The notes beneath the pieces are model-generated. The model had not been told where the DNA came from and searched no databases. It saw only the letters and a program-made list of their open reading frames with translations. A program made the position numbers and the translations under genes. Positions 9,556 through 16,950 of a stretch of DNA of 64,000 nt are shown here, in pieces. Each line of letters begins with the position of its first letter. Position 1 is the stretch's first letter. Source of the stretch: an uncultured Bacteroidales bacterium (GTDB taxonomy: Bacteria > Bacteroidota > Bacteroidia > Bacteroidales > Muribaculaceae); assembly GCA_947072905.1 (NCBI GenBank), contig CAMTKF010000004.1, positions 31,416-95,415 of the forward strand, read 5' to 3'.

Positions 9556-10301
9556 CATCCGCAACCGGTCTCCACGTAGTGAACCGAAGCATTACACTCT
9601 GTCACAGAGCGGTCTACGAGAAGGTGACGGTTGGCCATTGATGAAATCTGGCTCATTTCATGCGAAACGAGCAATATAGTACAATGAGGCGCTATCTCAG
9701 CTATAAGGCGGTAGATATGCGCCTCAAAATGTTTATCAATATAGCTGAGCGGTTCGTCAAGAATCAACACATGAGGGTCAGAAATTATGGCACGGCCCAG
9801 CAATGCACGTTGGAGTTGGCCGCCCGAGAGGCGCCCTATAGGACGGTCTGCCAAATCTTCCATCTCTATTTTTGCCAGGGTCGACTCAACTCTCGCACGG
9901 CGATCAGCGTCAGCAAGCCCCTTGGTACCAAGCAATCCCGACTCAACCACTTCCTTTACTGAAATGGGAAAATGCGAATCTATCATGTTTTTTTGCGGCA
10001 GATAGCCTATGTGCGGGTGTTTGATCTGATAAATAACTTTACCGGCAGTAGGGCGCAACAGGCCCAGTATAATGCGCAATAAAGTAGTTTTGCCACCACC
10101 GTTAGGGCCGGTGATGGCAACGAAGTCGCCTTTGTTTACTGTCAGATTCACATTGTCAAGTATCACACGGTCCTCGCGCATGAACCTGACCTTGTTGAGA
10201 GTGATAAGCGGTTGAGAGCTTGGATGCAGGTGAACTTCTACCGGCTCGGGGTGATGGCAGCATGCTCCACCCCTGTGAATATCATTTTGTTGAAATGCCA
10301 T
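9552..10301 (-). CDS. Zinc/metal ABC transporter ATP-binding protein with His/Cys-rich ends
   Basis: A 249-residue ABC ATPase of the ZnuC/manganese-zinc group. Walker A is GPNGGGKTT, the signature is LSGGQLQRALLG and Walker B is VLILDEPLSYID. The first 31 residues precede the ABC domain and are rich in possible metal ligands (RGGACCHHPEP, then VHLH), and the protein ends ETGCGC; such tails may sense or bind metal. The start overlaps the upstream substrate-binding gene by 20 bases, so the pair is coupled. No membrane permease gene lies next to it, which is unusual for this transporter class; its partner must be elsewhere. Confidence 0.85.
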   Translation of the reverse strand: MAFQQNDIHRGGACCHHPEPVEVHLHPSSQPLITLNKVRFMREDRVILDNVNLTVNKGDFVAITGPNGGGKTTLLRIILGLLRPTAGKVIYQIKHPHIGYLPQKNMIDSHFPISVKEVVESGLLGTKGLADADRRARVESTLAKIEMEDLADRPIGRLSGGQLQRALLGRAIISDPHVLILDEPLSYIDKHFEAHIYRLIAEIAPHCTILLVSHEMSQISSMANRHLLVDRSVTECNASVHYVETGCGC

Positions 10302-11181
10302 CTACCACTCTGCTAAGTTCGTTTTCCCAATCATAGTTCAAACCATCGAACTTAACCACATCAACACCGAGATTATTTTTTATTACATCGGCTTGACGTG
10401 AGTCGAGTTCGCGCTGGAATATAAAAGTCTTAACATTATAGTCCTTGACCAGCGCCAGATATTCGGCCATACGCTCTGCCGAAATCTCTTTGTTCTCAGA
10501 GCTGAATGAAATCTGATTCAAGTTATAATCGCGGGCAAAATAGCTGAGCGATGGATGCCATATAAAGAATGATTTGCTTGGATTCTCAAGCAGTTTCTTT
10601 TCAAAGGCCAAGTCAAGCGAGTCAAGATGGCTGACATACTTGTCATATCGCTGCTCGTACTCTTCAATATTTTCATTGTCGAGTTCTATGAGAGTTTCGG
10701 TAATGTTGCGAGCCATCTTTCTCATATTCTTCACCGAGCTCCAGATGTGCGGGTCGGCAAGATGACGCTTGTCGGTCTCGCCCTTCACGCCGGGCAAAAA
10801 TCCGGCATGTCCACCGGGGCGGGTATGAGTACCGTAGAGAAGGTCTATGCCCTCTGAAGTATCATAAAACTTTGAGGTATCTCTCTCTGACATACGAAGA
10901 TTTTCTTCAAACAGAAGATTACCGGTGATAAAATACGCTTTAGCATCGCCAAGATCCATGCGTCGGGCAGGCGATGGTTCATAGGTTTCGGGATTCTCGC
11001 CGTTTGGCATAAGTGTGACAATACGGAAATTATCTCCTGCGAGCTGTTCAAGCATCTGACGCTGAGGCTCGATGCTTACAGCAATCACAGGGCGATCGTC
11101 CTGATTTTTGGAACGACAGCCCAAAGCCATCAGAAGTAAAATTGCGCAAGTTGGTATAAGCAACTTTTTCAAGCTCTTCAT
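10282..11181 (-). CDS. znuA: Zinc ABC transporter substrate-binding lipoprotein (ZnuA/TroA family)
   Basis: A 299-residue lipoprotein: hydrophobic signal followed by a lipobox (MALGC, Cys at about residue 22). The TroA-type fold is shown by the NPETYEPSP segment, the ADPHIWSS segment and the WHPSLSYFARDY segment; the last two supply the usual histidine ligands, while the position that is often His in the first segment is Glu-Thr here. A short His/Gly-rich stretch (THTRPGGHAG) lies about residue 120, where zinc-type members carry a His-rich loop. It would capture zinc, possibly manganese, outside the inner membrane. It is the first gene of a two-gene unit with the ATPase. Confidence 0.85.
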   Translation of the reverse strand: MKSLKKLLIPTCAILLLMALGCRSKNQDDRPVIAVSIEPQRQMLEQLAGDNFRIVTLMPNGENPETYEPSPARRMDLGDAKAYFITGNLLFEENLRMSERDTSKFYDTSEGIDLLYGTHTRPGGHAGFLPGVKGETDKRHLADPHIWSSVKNMRKMARNITETLIELDNENIEEYEQRYDKYVSHLDSLDLAFEKKLLENPSKSFFIWHPSLSYFARDYNLNQISFSSENKEISAERMAEYLALVKDYNVKTFIFQRELDSRQADVIKNNLGVDVVKFDGLNYDWENELSRVVDGISTK

Positions 11182-11202
11182 AGTTTTTTCATTTTATTTC
11201 TG

Positions 11203-11233
11203 CAAAGTTACAAAAAAATTTCATTCCAACAAC
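11203..11233 (-). promoter_or_regulatory. znuA promoter
   Basis: On the minus strand, TAACTTTG (11203-11210) is a consensus -7 box, with GTTG (11230-11233) 19 bases upstream as a partial -33 box. It lies 22 bases before the znuA start. No obvious Zur-type palindrome was recognised. Confidence 0.6.
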
Positions 11234-11336
11234 AATATATTTTCATTTTAACTACAAATATATTTCTATATTATGTTTTTATCGCTGATTTCATGGATAT
11301 TAACATCAGTAGTGACTATTTAAGGAAACGTGGCTC

Positions 11337-11366
11337 TCTGTTTTTCATAAATTAATCGTAACTTTG
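11337..11366 (+). promoter_or_regulatory. promoter of the Smr-domain gene
   Basis: TAACTTTG at 11359-11366 is a consensus -7 box, with TCTG (11337-11340) 18 bases upstream as a weak -33 box. It lies 15 bases before the start codon, so the leader would be very short. Confidence 0.55.
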
Positions 11367-11380
11367 CAAATAAAAACGAT

Positions 11381-12469
11381 ATGACTGCTAAAGTTGGAGA
11401 TATAGTGCGCTTCCTGAATTCGGTGGGAGGCGGCAAAGTAACCCGTATTGACGGACAGATAGCGTATGTGGATGATGACGGATTTGAGACTCCGGCGCTT
11501 CTGCGCGAATGCGTTGTGGTTGCGTCGGGCGATACTTTTTACAAGATAGAGAACAAGACCAAAAAAACCGAGACAAAAGAAATTCCTGCTCCGGCAGCCC
11601 CCAAACCCAAGCCCCAATTGGCTCCGATAACCGAGACGCCCGAGGGCGAAAAGCTCAACATTGTGCTGGGTTTTGAAGCCGCCGACCTAAAACGGCTGAG
11701 CGATACATCTTTTGACGCGTTTTTAGTAAATGATTCAAATTTCGGGCTCTACATGACGGTTGCCACCCGCCCCAACGAAAGCAATGACTGGGATCTGAGA
11801 TTTGCCGGATTCATTGAACCCGGCACACAGGAGTTTCTCTTTGAGCTCACACCCGACATGCTCCCCGAAATCGACAGAATTTCCGTACAGGCCCTGCCAT
11901 TTAAACGCGGCGCCGCTTTCACACGTAAGCCTGCTATAGATTTCGAACAGCGTTTTGATTCCACCAAATTTGCCCGTCTTCACTGCTTCACGGCCAATCC
12001 TTACTTTGACAACAAGGTGATAGCGTTGACTATCGTTGAAAATGACAAGATATGTAATTCCAAGCCTATAGACGTTGAGAGCCTGAAGCAATCGTTTGCC
12101 GAGAAAGAACGTGAGGATCGTCGGCGCAGCCGTCCGGTGAATAAGGTTTCAAAGAGTTCAAAACCCAACCTCGAGCTTCTGGAAGTTGATCTGCATGCCG
12201 GCTCACTGCTTGATAACCTCAACGGTCTTTCAAAAGCTGATATACTTAATTATCAGATAGATACATTCCGCAAGATAATGGATGAAAATCTGAAGAATAT
12301 CGGTAAGAAGATAGTTTTCATCCACGGGAAGGGCGAGGGTGTGCTGAGATCGGCCCTGATGAAAGAACTGAATCATCGCTACAAGGGACATGATGTAGCC
12401 GATGCATCGTTCCGCGAGTATGGTTTCGGAGCTACACAGGTCACAATCAAGAATTTGACAAAGAAATGA
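11381..12469 (+). CDS. DUF2027 and Smr domain protein
   Basis: A 362-residue protein. The first 60 residues (GDIVRFLNSVGGGKVTRID) form a small beta domain typical of the Bacteroidota DUF2027 group, the middle is a beta-rich domain, and the C-terminal 90 residues are a Smr domain with the LHAG motif (VDLHAGSLLDNL) and the HGKGEGVLR motif. Smr domains are found at the end of MutS2 and as free nucleases acting on nucleic acid; here there is no MutS2 ATPase part. The substrate is unknown. Its stop overlaps the next gene by ATGA. Confidence 0.85.
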   Translation: MTAKVGDIVRFLNSVGGGKVTRIDGQIAYVDDDGFETPALLRECVVVASGDTFYKIENKTKKTETKEIPAPAAPKPKPQLAPITETPEGEKLNIVLGFEAADLKRLSDTSFDAFLVNDSNFGLYMTVATRPNESNDWDLRFAGFIEPGTQEFLFELTPDMLPEIDRISVQALPFKRGAAFTRKPAIDFEQRFDSTKFARLHCFTANPYFDNKVIALTIVENDKICNSKPIDVESLKQSFAEKEREDRRRSRPVNKVSKSSKPNLELLEVDLHAGSLLDNLNGLSKADILNYQIDTFRKIMDENLKNIGKKIVFIHGKGEGVLRSALMKELNHRYKGHDVADASFREYGFGATQVTIKNLTKK

Positions 12470-13257
12470 TAATCTGTTTTTCAGGTACGGGCAATTCGCT
12501 GTATGTGGCAAAGAAATTGTCAAACCGTATTGGCGACGACATTGTCACGCTTCCTCTTGACAAGCCGGGTGAGATACGCCCGGCCGACGGCCGCATAATA
12601 TGGATTTTCCCTGTATATTCATGGGGTATTCCGCCTGTATTGAAGAAATGGATATCGCGTATCAACATACCCGGTGCACATAAACTGCCACACTTTGCAG
12701 TAATGACGTGTGGCGATGATGTAGGCAAAACCGACGAAACATGGCGCAAGGCCCTGTGCCGTCGCGGCTGGATAGGACGTGATACTTTTTCGGTGCAGAT
12801 GCCAAACACATACGTGATGATGAAAGGATTTGACGTTGACCCCGTGGAGGTAGCCCAACAGAAAATCGAAGCGTCAGGCAGCCGTATAGATCACATAGCC
12901 GAAATGCTGCGTAGAATAATATCGAACTTCAATCCTGAGAACGACGTATATATCAACGATTTGGTGCGCGGACGCTTTGCCGGCATAAAAACCGGCATAA
13001 TCTACCCCTGGTTCAAGCGGTTTGCAATGTCGCCCAAGCCATTTTTTGCAAATCCCGAATGTATCAGCTGCGGCATTTGCTCACAAAGCTGCCCTCTGGG
13101 CAACATAAAGATGGTTGAAGGCCACCCGCAGTGGAGCGACAATTGCGCATTTTGCCTGCGTTGCTATCATATATGCCCGCGACACGCGGTTTCATATACC
13201 AACGCTACAGCGGGCAAAGGGCAATCGCGTTTGCTGATAGACCTGGTCAAAAAGTAA
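12466..13257 (+). CDS. EFR1-type flavodoxin/ferredoxin protein
   Basis: A 263-residue two-domain redox protein. The N-terminal flavodoxin-like domain starts with the FMN phosphate loop FSGTGNS, and the C-terminal part has two 4Fe-4S motifs, CISCGICSQSCP and CAFCLRCYHICP. The arrangement is that of the EFR1 family, thought to pass electrons between flavin and iron-sulfur partners in anaerobes. It is coupled to the Smr gene by a 4-base overlap and its end overlaps the convergent outer-membrane gene by 11 bases. The partner reductase is not evident. Confidence 0.88.
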   Translation: MIICFSGTGNSLYVAKKLSNRIGDDIVTLPLDKPGEIRPADGRIIWIFPVYSWGIPPVLKKWISRINIPGAHKLPHFAVMTCGDDVGKTDETWRKALCRRGWIGRDTFSVQMPNTYVMMKGFDVDPVEVAQQKIEASGSRIDHIAEMLRRIISNFNPENDVYINDLVRGRFAGIKTGIIYPWFKRFAMSPKPFFANPECISCGICSQSCPLGNIKMVEGHPQWSDNCAFCLRCYHICPRHAVSYTNATAGKGQSRLLIDLVKK

Positions 13258-13843
13258 CTCCGAGTCTTACGCTGGCCAATGACAGCGGTTTGTACTCGGT
13301 GAGTACCTCATTTGCAAGGATATCCTTGCGACCTACGTATGTGTATCCGGCAGTTATATAACTTCTGAACTTCTTGCCTCGGGCAAGATTGAAACCAAGA
13401 TACAGACCGGCGTAACCGTCGGTCTGATTTTGATTGTTGTGGAGATAGTTGAGAGCTATACCGCCACGGGCTTCCACAAACATGATTTTCAAGAAACTTG
13501 AGAAATCGGTGCGGAAAACAGCATAAAGCGGATATGTGCGGCACGAATTGGAAATCATTATATTGGCACCGGCGCCAATACCGGCCAGCATAATCCATTT
13601 ATGGCTCACACCCACCGATGCGCCAATGTCAATAGAAGACATATCGCTGCCACTTAAATCGACAGAGCTGCCAAACTCGGCGCTCCATGCAAATTTTGTG
13701 ACATCTGGCTTTTCGATAGGTCGCGTATTCCAGCCAGGCAAGTTGTCTGAGGTTTTGTCTTGTTGCGCCGCACTTGACAATGCCGTTGCCGATAGAATGA
13801 CGGCAACGAACAGCAAACGGCTTATTTTGAGTATATTTCTCAT
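13247..13843 (-). CDS. Outer-membrane beta-barrel-like protein, function unknown
   Basis: I chose the ATG at 13843, giving 198 residues starting MRNILKISRLLF, because it forms an ATGA overlap with the prmA stop and opens directly into a signal peptide (about residues 1-26, ending SSAAQQ). A frame start at 13870 would put ten polar residues before the signal. The mature part has alternating beta strands rich in Gly, Tyr and Phe and ends in Phe (RLGVTF), as outer-membrane barrels do. It is short for a porin and resembles small 8-strand barrels. No family was recognised. Confidence 0.7.
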   Translation of the reverse strand: MRNILKISRLLFVAVILSATALSSAAQQDKTSDNLPGWNTRPIEKPDVTKFAWSAEFGSSVDLSGSDMSSIDIGASVGVSHKWIMLAGIGAGANIMISNSCRTYPLYAVFRTDFSSFLKIMFVEARGGIALNYLHNNQNQTDGYAGLYLGFNLARGKKFRSYITAGYTYVGRKDILANEVLTEYKPLSLASVRLGVTF

Positions 13844-14688
13844 TTCTTTACTAATTGCAGGCAGGTCCAACGGTCGCGTTCGGTAAACCCGATTTTTTCG
13901 AGACCCACGGCCTTGGCGGCATTCTCCACCACCTCGATATCCTCTACGTAAAATCCGCTGAGCAACATAAGTCCGCCCTCGTGCAGCCGACGGGCGTAAC
14001 GGTCAATATCGCCTGTGATTACATTTCTATTGATATTGGCGATAAAGATGTCGGCAGGCTCCACATCATCAAGAGCTTGCGCATCGCCCAGTATGATTTT
14101 TATCTCCGGATGATTGTTGAGGGCAACATTCTCCACCGCGTTAACTTGCGCAAACGGATCAATCTCAATGCCGGTGACCGGCGAAGCGCCCCTCATTGCA
14201 GCCAATAGCGCAAGTATGCCTGTACCTGTGCCCATGTCTATAACCGACTTTGATGCAAGGTCGCGTTCAAGGAGTTGTTCGAGTATGAGCGACGTGGTAG
14301 CATGATGCCCGGTACCGAAAGCCATCTTTGGGTCAATGACTATGTCGTACTCAGCTGCTGGAATATCGGTATGGAATGAACTGTGCACCACACATTTGTT
14401 ACCTATGACAATAGGCTGAAAATAGTTTTTCTCCCATTCTTCATTCCAATCACGTCCTTCTATGACAGAGTGGGTGTAGCCTATCTTACAGTTGAAAGGG
14501 AATTCTTCAATCACCTCTTTAAGGGCGTCTTCGTTCCATAAGCCACATGCCACAAAAGCCGTCAGACCTTGATCGGACGGTACAAAACTTTCAAAACCAA
14601 TATCACCGAGCATACCGGCCAAAAGGTCGGTCGCATCTTCGCCCGGATTAGGGCTAAGAGTAAATTTGAGTTCTACGTAGTCGTTCAT
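13840..14688 (-). CDS. prmA: Ribosomal protein L11 methyltransferase
   Basis: The 282-residue product methylates lysines and the N-terminus of ribosomal protein L11 with S-adenosylmethionine. The N-terminal 110 residues form the L11-recognition domain; the catalytic Rossmann domain has FGTGHHATT, then DMGTGTGILALLAAMRGA (SAM loop) and IFIANINRNVI (the NPPY-like N-A-N-I-N motif of PrmA). Length is a little under the usual 290-300. Upstream there is a consensus -7 box. Confidence 0.93.
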   Translation of the reverse strand: MNDYVELKFTLSPNPGEDATDLLAGMLGDIGFESFVPSDQGLTAFVACGLWNEDALKEVIEEFPFNCKIGYTHSVIEGRDWNEEWEKNYFQPIVIGNKCVVHSSFHTDIPAAEYDIVIDPKMAFGTGHHATTSLILEQLLERDLASKSVIDMGTGTGILALLAAMRGASPVTGIEIDPFAQVNAVENVALNNHPEIKIILGDAQALDDVEPADIFIANINRNVITGDIDRYARRLHEGGLMLLSGFYVEDIEVVENAAKAVGLEKIGFTERDRWTCLQLVKK

Positions 14689-14707
14689 CTTTGCGAATTT
14701 TATCTCG

Positions 14708-14715
14708 CAAAGGTA
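14708..14715 (-). promoter_or_regulatory. prmA -7 box
   Basis: On the minus strand this reads TACCTTTG, fitting TAnnTTTG, 20 bases before the prmA start. A TTTG-like box is 22-23 bases further up, slightly far. Confidence 0.5.
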
Positions 14716-14765
14716 ATTAAATTTTGTGACTAATCAGCCAAAAAGGAATACTAAACACAAATTTT

Positions 14766-15041
14766 TCACTTTTTCTTTTTCTTGAAAAGCGGAGAAAGAC
14801 TGCGATATAGCTGAACAGCCATCACTACATAGTCGGTATAAGTAAGGACACTTGTAATACGCGAGAACAATGATGCCGAAAGGCCAAGATTGCCTTTACG
14901 GGCCCGTCCGTAATTGACAGTGGCCACCTCCTTTTCCACCTCTATTCTTGCCAAAGCCACAGTGCGCTCGTAAGAAAGTTGCTCAAGGGTATAGCCATTC
15001 CATTTTTTGTCGCCGGGTAATACTTCTTTAGGCATTGTCAT
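14766..15041 (-). CDS. Small conserved-type protein, unknown function
   Basis: A 91-residue protein with a lysine-rich C-terminus (LFKKKKK) and a moderately hydrophobic patch about residues 55-80. No family was recognised. It is the last gene of a four-gene minus-strand run and starts only 5 bases after the holin-like gene, so the two probably work together at the membrane. It may be an inner-membrane-associated partner. Confidence 0.65.
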   Translation of the reverse strand: MTMPKEVLPGDKKWNGYTLEQLSYERTVALARIEVEKEVATVNYGRARKGNLGLSASLFSRITSVLTYTDYVVMAVQLYRSLSPLFKKKKK

Positions 15042-15046
15042 AATCT

Positions 15047-15406
15047 TTATTCCTCAGGTGGTTTAACAAAAAGCTTTGAGATGAAGCGGGCAGTAGGATC
15101 AATAAAAATCTTTTTTCGGAGCAAAAACAGCAAGATGAAAAGCGCCAGATAGAAAGCGGCCACATAAAGATATGCAGCTTCTTTTGCCACTGTATTGGCA
15201 AGCAAGTGCCCTACTCCAATCGACACGAAAATCAAAACCAAGGTGCCAAGGATGCAGACCATTGAATAGAATGCAATCGTTGACAGCAGGATGGTTAATT
15301 TCTCGGCAGCAGTAAGCCTTGCATAGTCTAAGTTCAAAGCCAGCAGCTTCTTGAAATTATCAATAAGGCCTTGGACATTGTTGGCCTGTTGTCTATCGTC
15401 CATCAT
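15047..15406 (-). CDS. Holin-like membrane protein (phage holin / Holin-X type superfamily)
   Basis: A 119-residue protein with an amphipathic N-terminal helix (about 1-35) and two transmembrane segments (about 38-68 and 75-97), followed by a short basic tail. This layout is that of the putative Actinobacterial Holin-X/phage-holin family commonly found in chromosomes beside YtxH-type genes; the name does not mean it lyses cells. It lies in the YtxH operon, suggesting an envelope-stress or cell-surface role. Function is inferred only from layout and neighbours. Confidence 0.7.
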   Translation of the reverse strand: MMDDRQQANNVQGLIDNFKKLLALNLDYARLTAAEKLTILLSTIAFYSMVCILGTLVLIFVSIGVGHLLANTVAKEAAYLYVAAFYLALFILLFLLRKKIFIDPTARFISKLFVKPPEE

Positions 15407-15470
15407 TTGAAAGATAATTATAAAATTAGTTGAGACGTCACATACCGCGATGATCCGGACAAATAAGGAA

Positions 15471-15520
15471 AGGCTAAGCCCGACACAGATCTCATCCCCA
15501 TGCCGGGCTTAGAGCCTTAT
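15471..15520 (-). terminator. hairpin between the YtxH pair and the holin-like gene
   Basis: A 9-bp perfect stem, CTAAGCCCG (15474-15482) with CGGGCTTAG (15504-15512), is extended by AAGG/CCTT across a 2-base bulge. It lies directly after the second YtxH gene and would end or weaken minus-strand transcription before the holin-like gene. There is only a weak T run. Confidence 0.6.
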
Positions 15521-15711
15521 ACTTTATTTTCCTCAATCTCCGTGGCAATCAATTCAACAAACTCGCTTACATTGTCGGACTGGATAATTCCGCGTTTTCT
15601 AAGCAAAGTCTTGATACGTTCGCGCAAATCCTCACCGGGTTCGGGAGTGAAAAGTGCGGCTACGGCTGCGCCTACAAGGGCGCCACCAAGGAAGATTGTG
15701 AGTTTTTTCAT
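15517..15711 (-). CDS. YtxH domain protein
   Basis: A 64-residue protein. The N-terminus has the YtxH pattern: a short glycine/alanine-rich membrane-embedded helix (FLGGALVGAAVAALFTPEPG) followed by GEDLRERIK and an acidic tail. YtxH proteins are small envelope proteins associated with general stress; the biochemical role is unknown. It follows another YtxH gene by 4 bases and is a shorter diverged paralogue of it. A hairpin follows. Confidence 0.82.
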   Translation of the reverse strand: MKKLTIFLGGALVGAAVAALFTPEPGEDLRERIKTLLRKRGIIQSDNVSEFVELIATEIEENKV

Positions 15712-15715
15712 TATA

Positions 15716-15946
15716 TTACTTTTTTACAACCTGATTAGCAGCTGTTTCAGCCGATTCAATCATGTCTTCGATACGGTCGGCCACTGCGTCTACTTCGCTT
15801 TCTTTAACGAACGGGCATTTTTCTTTGATGAATTCCTTAAGATGACGGCGAGCGTCTGAACCTTTTTCGGGAGCAAGAAGAAGGGCGGCTGTTGCGCCTA
15901 CAAGTGCGCCACCAAAGGCGGCAAGTGCTACGTGTACTGCTTTCAT
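15716..15946 (-). CDS. YtxH domain protein
   Basis: A 76-residue protein with an N-terminal Gly/Ala-rich hydrophobic helix (AAFGGALVGATAALLLAPEKG) and a charged helical tail with KCPFVKESEVDAV. It belongs to the YtxH family like the next gene, with which it shares the GGALVGA core and the PExG turn. It is the first gene of the small envelope operon. No consensus promoter was found in the 200 bases upstream. Confidence 0.82.
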   Translation of the reverse strand: MKAVHVALAAFGGALVGATAALLLAPEKGSDARRHLKEFIKEKCPFVKESEVDAVADRIEDMIESAETAANQVVKK

Positions 15947-16122
15947 AGTTTTGTTTTTTTGTTAAGTTAATAATTAATTTCTACACTATACAACATACAC
16001 ACATGAAAAAGGTTCGATACGAATTAAAAAAATTATGAAAAATAATTTATAGGATAACTCCCCGGAAACAATCCCATAATATTCCCTTCACAGTGGAGTG
16101 CTGAAGTTTTCTCATGTAAAAA

Positions 16123-16154
16123 ATTGATTTTTCTTTAATTTTATACTACCTTTG
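16123..16154 (+). promoter_or_regulatory. promoter of the AbiE pair
   Basis: ATTG (16123-16126), a 20-base spacer and TACCTTTG (16147-16154) fit the Bacteroidota promoter. Start codon is 20 bases downstream. Confidence 0.6.
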
Positions 16155-16173
16155 CAATATATTTTAAAACTAA

Positions 16174-16920
16174 ATGGCAAGCAAAATAAAGAACATAATA
16201 GAATCGGCTGTTGACAGAGGTGTATTATTAGGATCATGGCTTTCACAACAAGGACTGTCAAGGACAGAACAGGTGAGCTACGTAAAATCCGGTTGGCTCG
16301 AACGAGTGCATCGTGGCGTGTATAAGATAAAAGGCTCTGAATTGAAGCTTTATCCTACGCTCAAAGCACTTAGCATACAATCTGATTTCTGTTATCATGT
16401 CGGAGCCTTATCGGCATTGGAATTGAGGGGTTACTCCCATTTTGGCCAATTGGGAAAACAAAAAGTATTCCTGTACTCTCAAAAGGAGCTTCCTAAATGG
16501 ATGGTCACGGATGATTGGGATATGAACATAATAGATAATAATACCAATAAATATGGCAATATTGGCTTGACTGAAATAGAAAATGACAATGTTACTATCA
16601 GAATTTCAGCGCCGGAGAGAGCATTTCTTGAAAGTCTGGATTTAATTCCCGAATATGCTAATCCAATGGATTTGTACTATATAATGGAAATGCTATCAAC
16701 CTTGAGACCTCGAATAATAATAGATTTATTGGAGAAAGCATCAATAAAAACGCGCCGATTGTTCCTGTTTATGGCAGACAAGGCCAAGCACCCTTGGTTT
16801 GACGATTTGGATTTAAACCGGATTGCTCTTGGTTCGGGTGACCGCAGCATCACTCCCGGAGGTGTATATAACGCCAAGTATAAGATAGTTATCCCGAAAG
16901 AACTTAATAATTATGAATAA
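16174..16920 (+). CDS. AbiEi-type antitoxin
   Basis: A 248-residue protein matching the AbiEi family of type IV antitoxins: an N-terminal winged-helix region (about 10-75, containing SRTEQVSYVKSGWLERVHRGVYKI, of which the core is GWLERVHRGVYKI) followed by a C-terminal domain that blocks toxin function. AbiEi binds its own promoter and represses the pair. The next gene is an AbiEii-type nucleotidyltransferase. Base composition is AT-richer than the flanking genes, which suggests acquisition. The stop codon (16918-16920) lies within the overlap with the natural toxin start at 16914. Confidence 0.85.
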   Translation: MASKIKNIIESAVDRGVLLGSWLSQQGLSRTEQVSYVKSGWLERVHRGVYKIKGSELKLYPTLKALSIQSDFCYHVGALSALELRGYSHFGQLGKQKVFLYSQKELPKWMVTDDWDMNIIDNNTNKYGNIGLTEIENDNVTIRISAPERAFLESLDLIPEYANPMDLYYIMEMLSTLRPRIIIDLLEKASIKTRRLFLFMADKAKHPWFDDLDLNRIALGSGDRSITPGGVYNAKYKIVIPKELNNYE

Positions 16921-16922
16921 AA

Positions 16923-16930
16923 TATATATA
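16923..16930. repeat. (TA)4 repeat at the toxin start
   Basis: Four TA units sit 9 bases into the expected AbiEii reading frame that begins with ATG at 16914. With four units the ATG frame meets TGA after 13 codons; with three units it would run straight into the toxin. Confidence 0.7.
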
Positions 16931-16950
16931 GAGACAAAGTTGAGCTGCTA

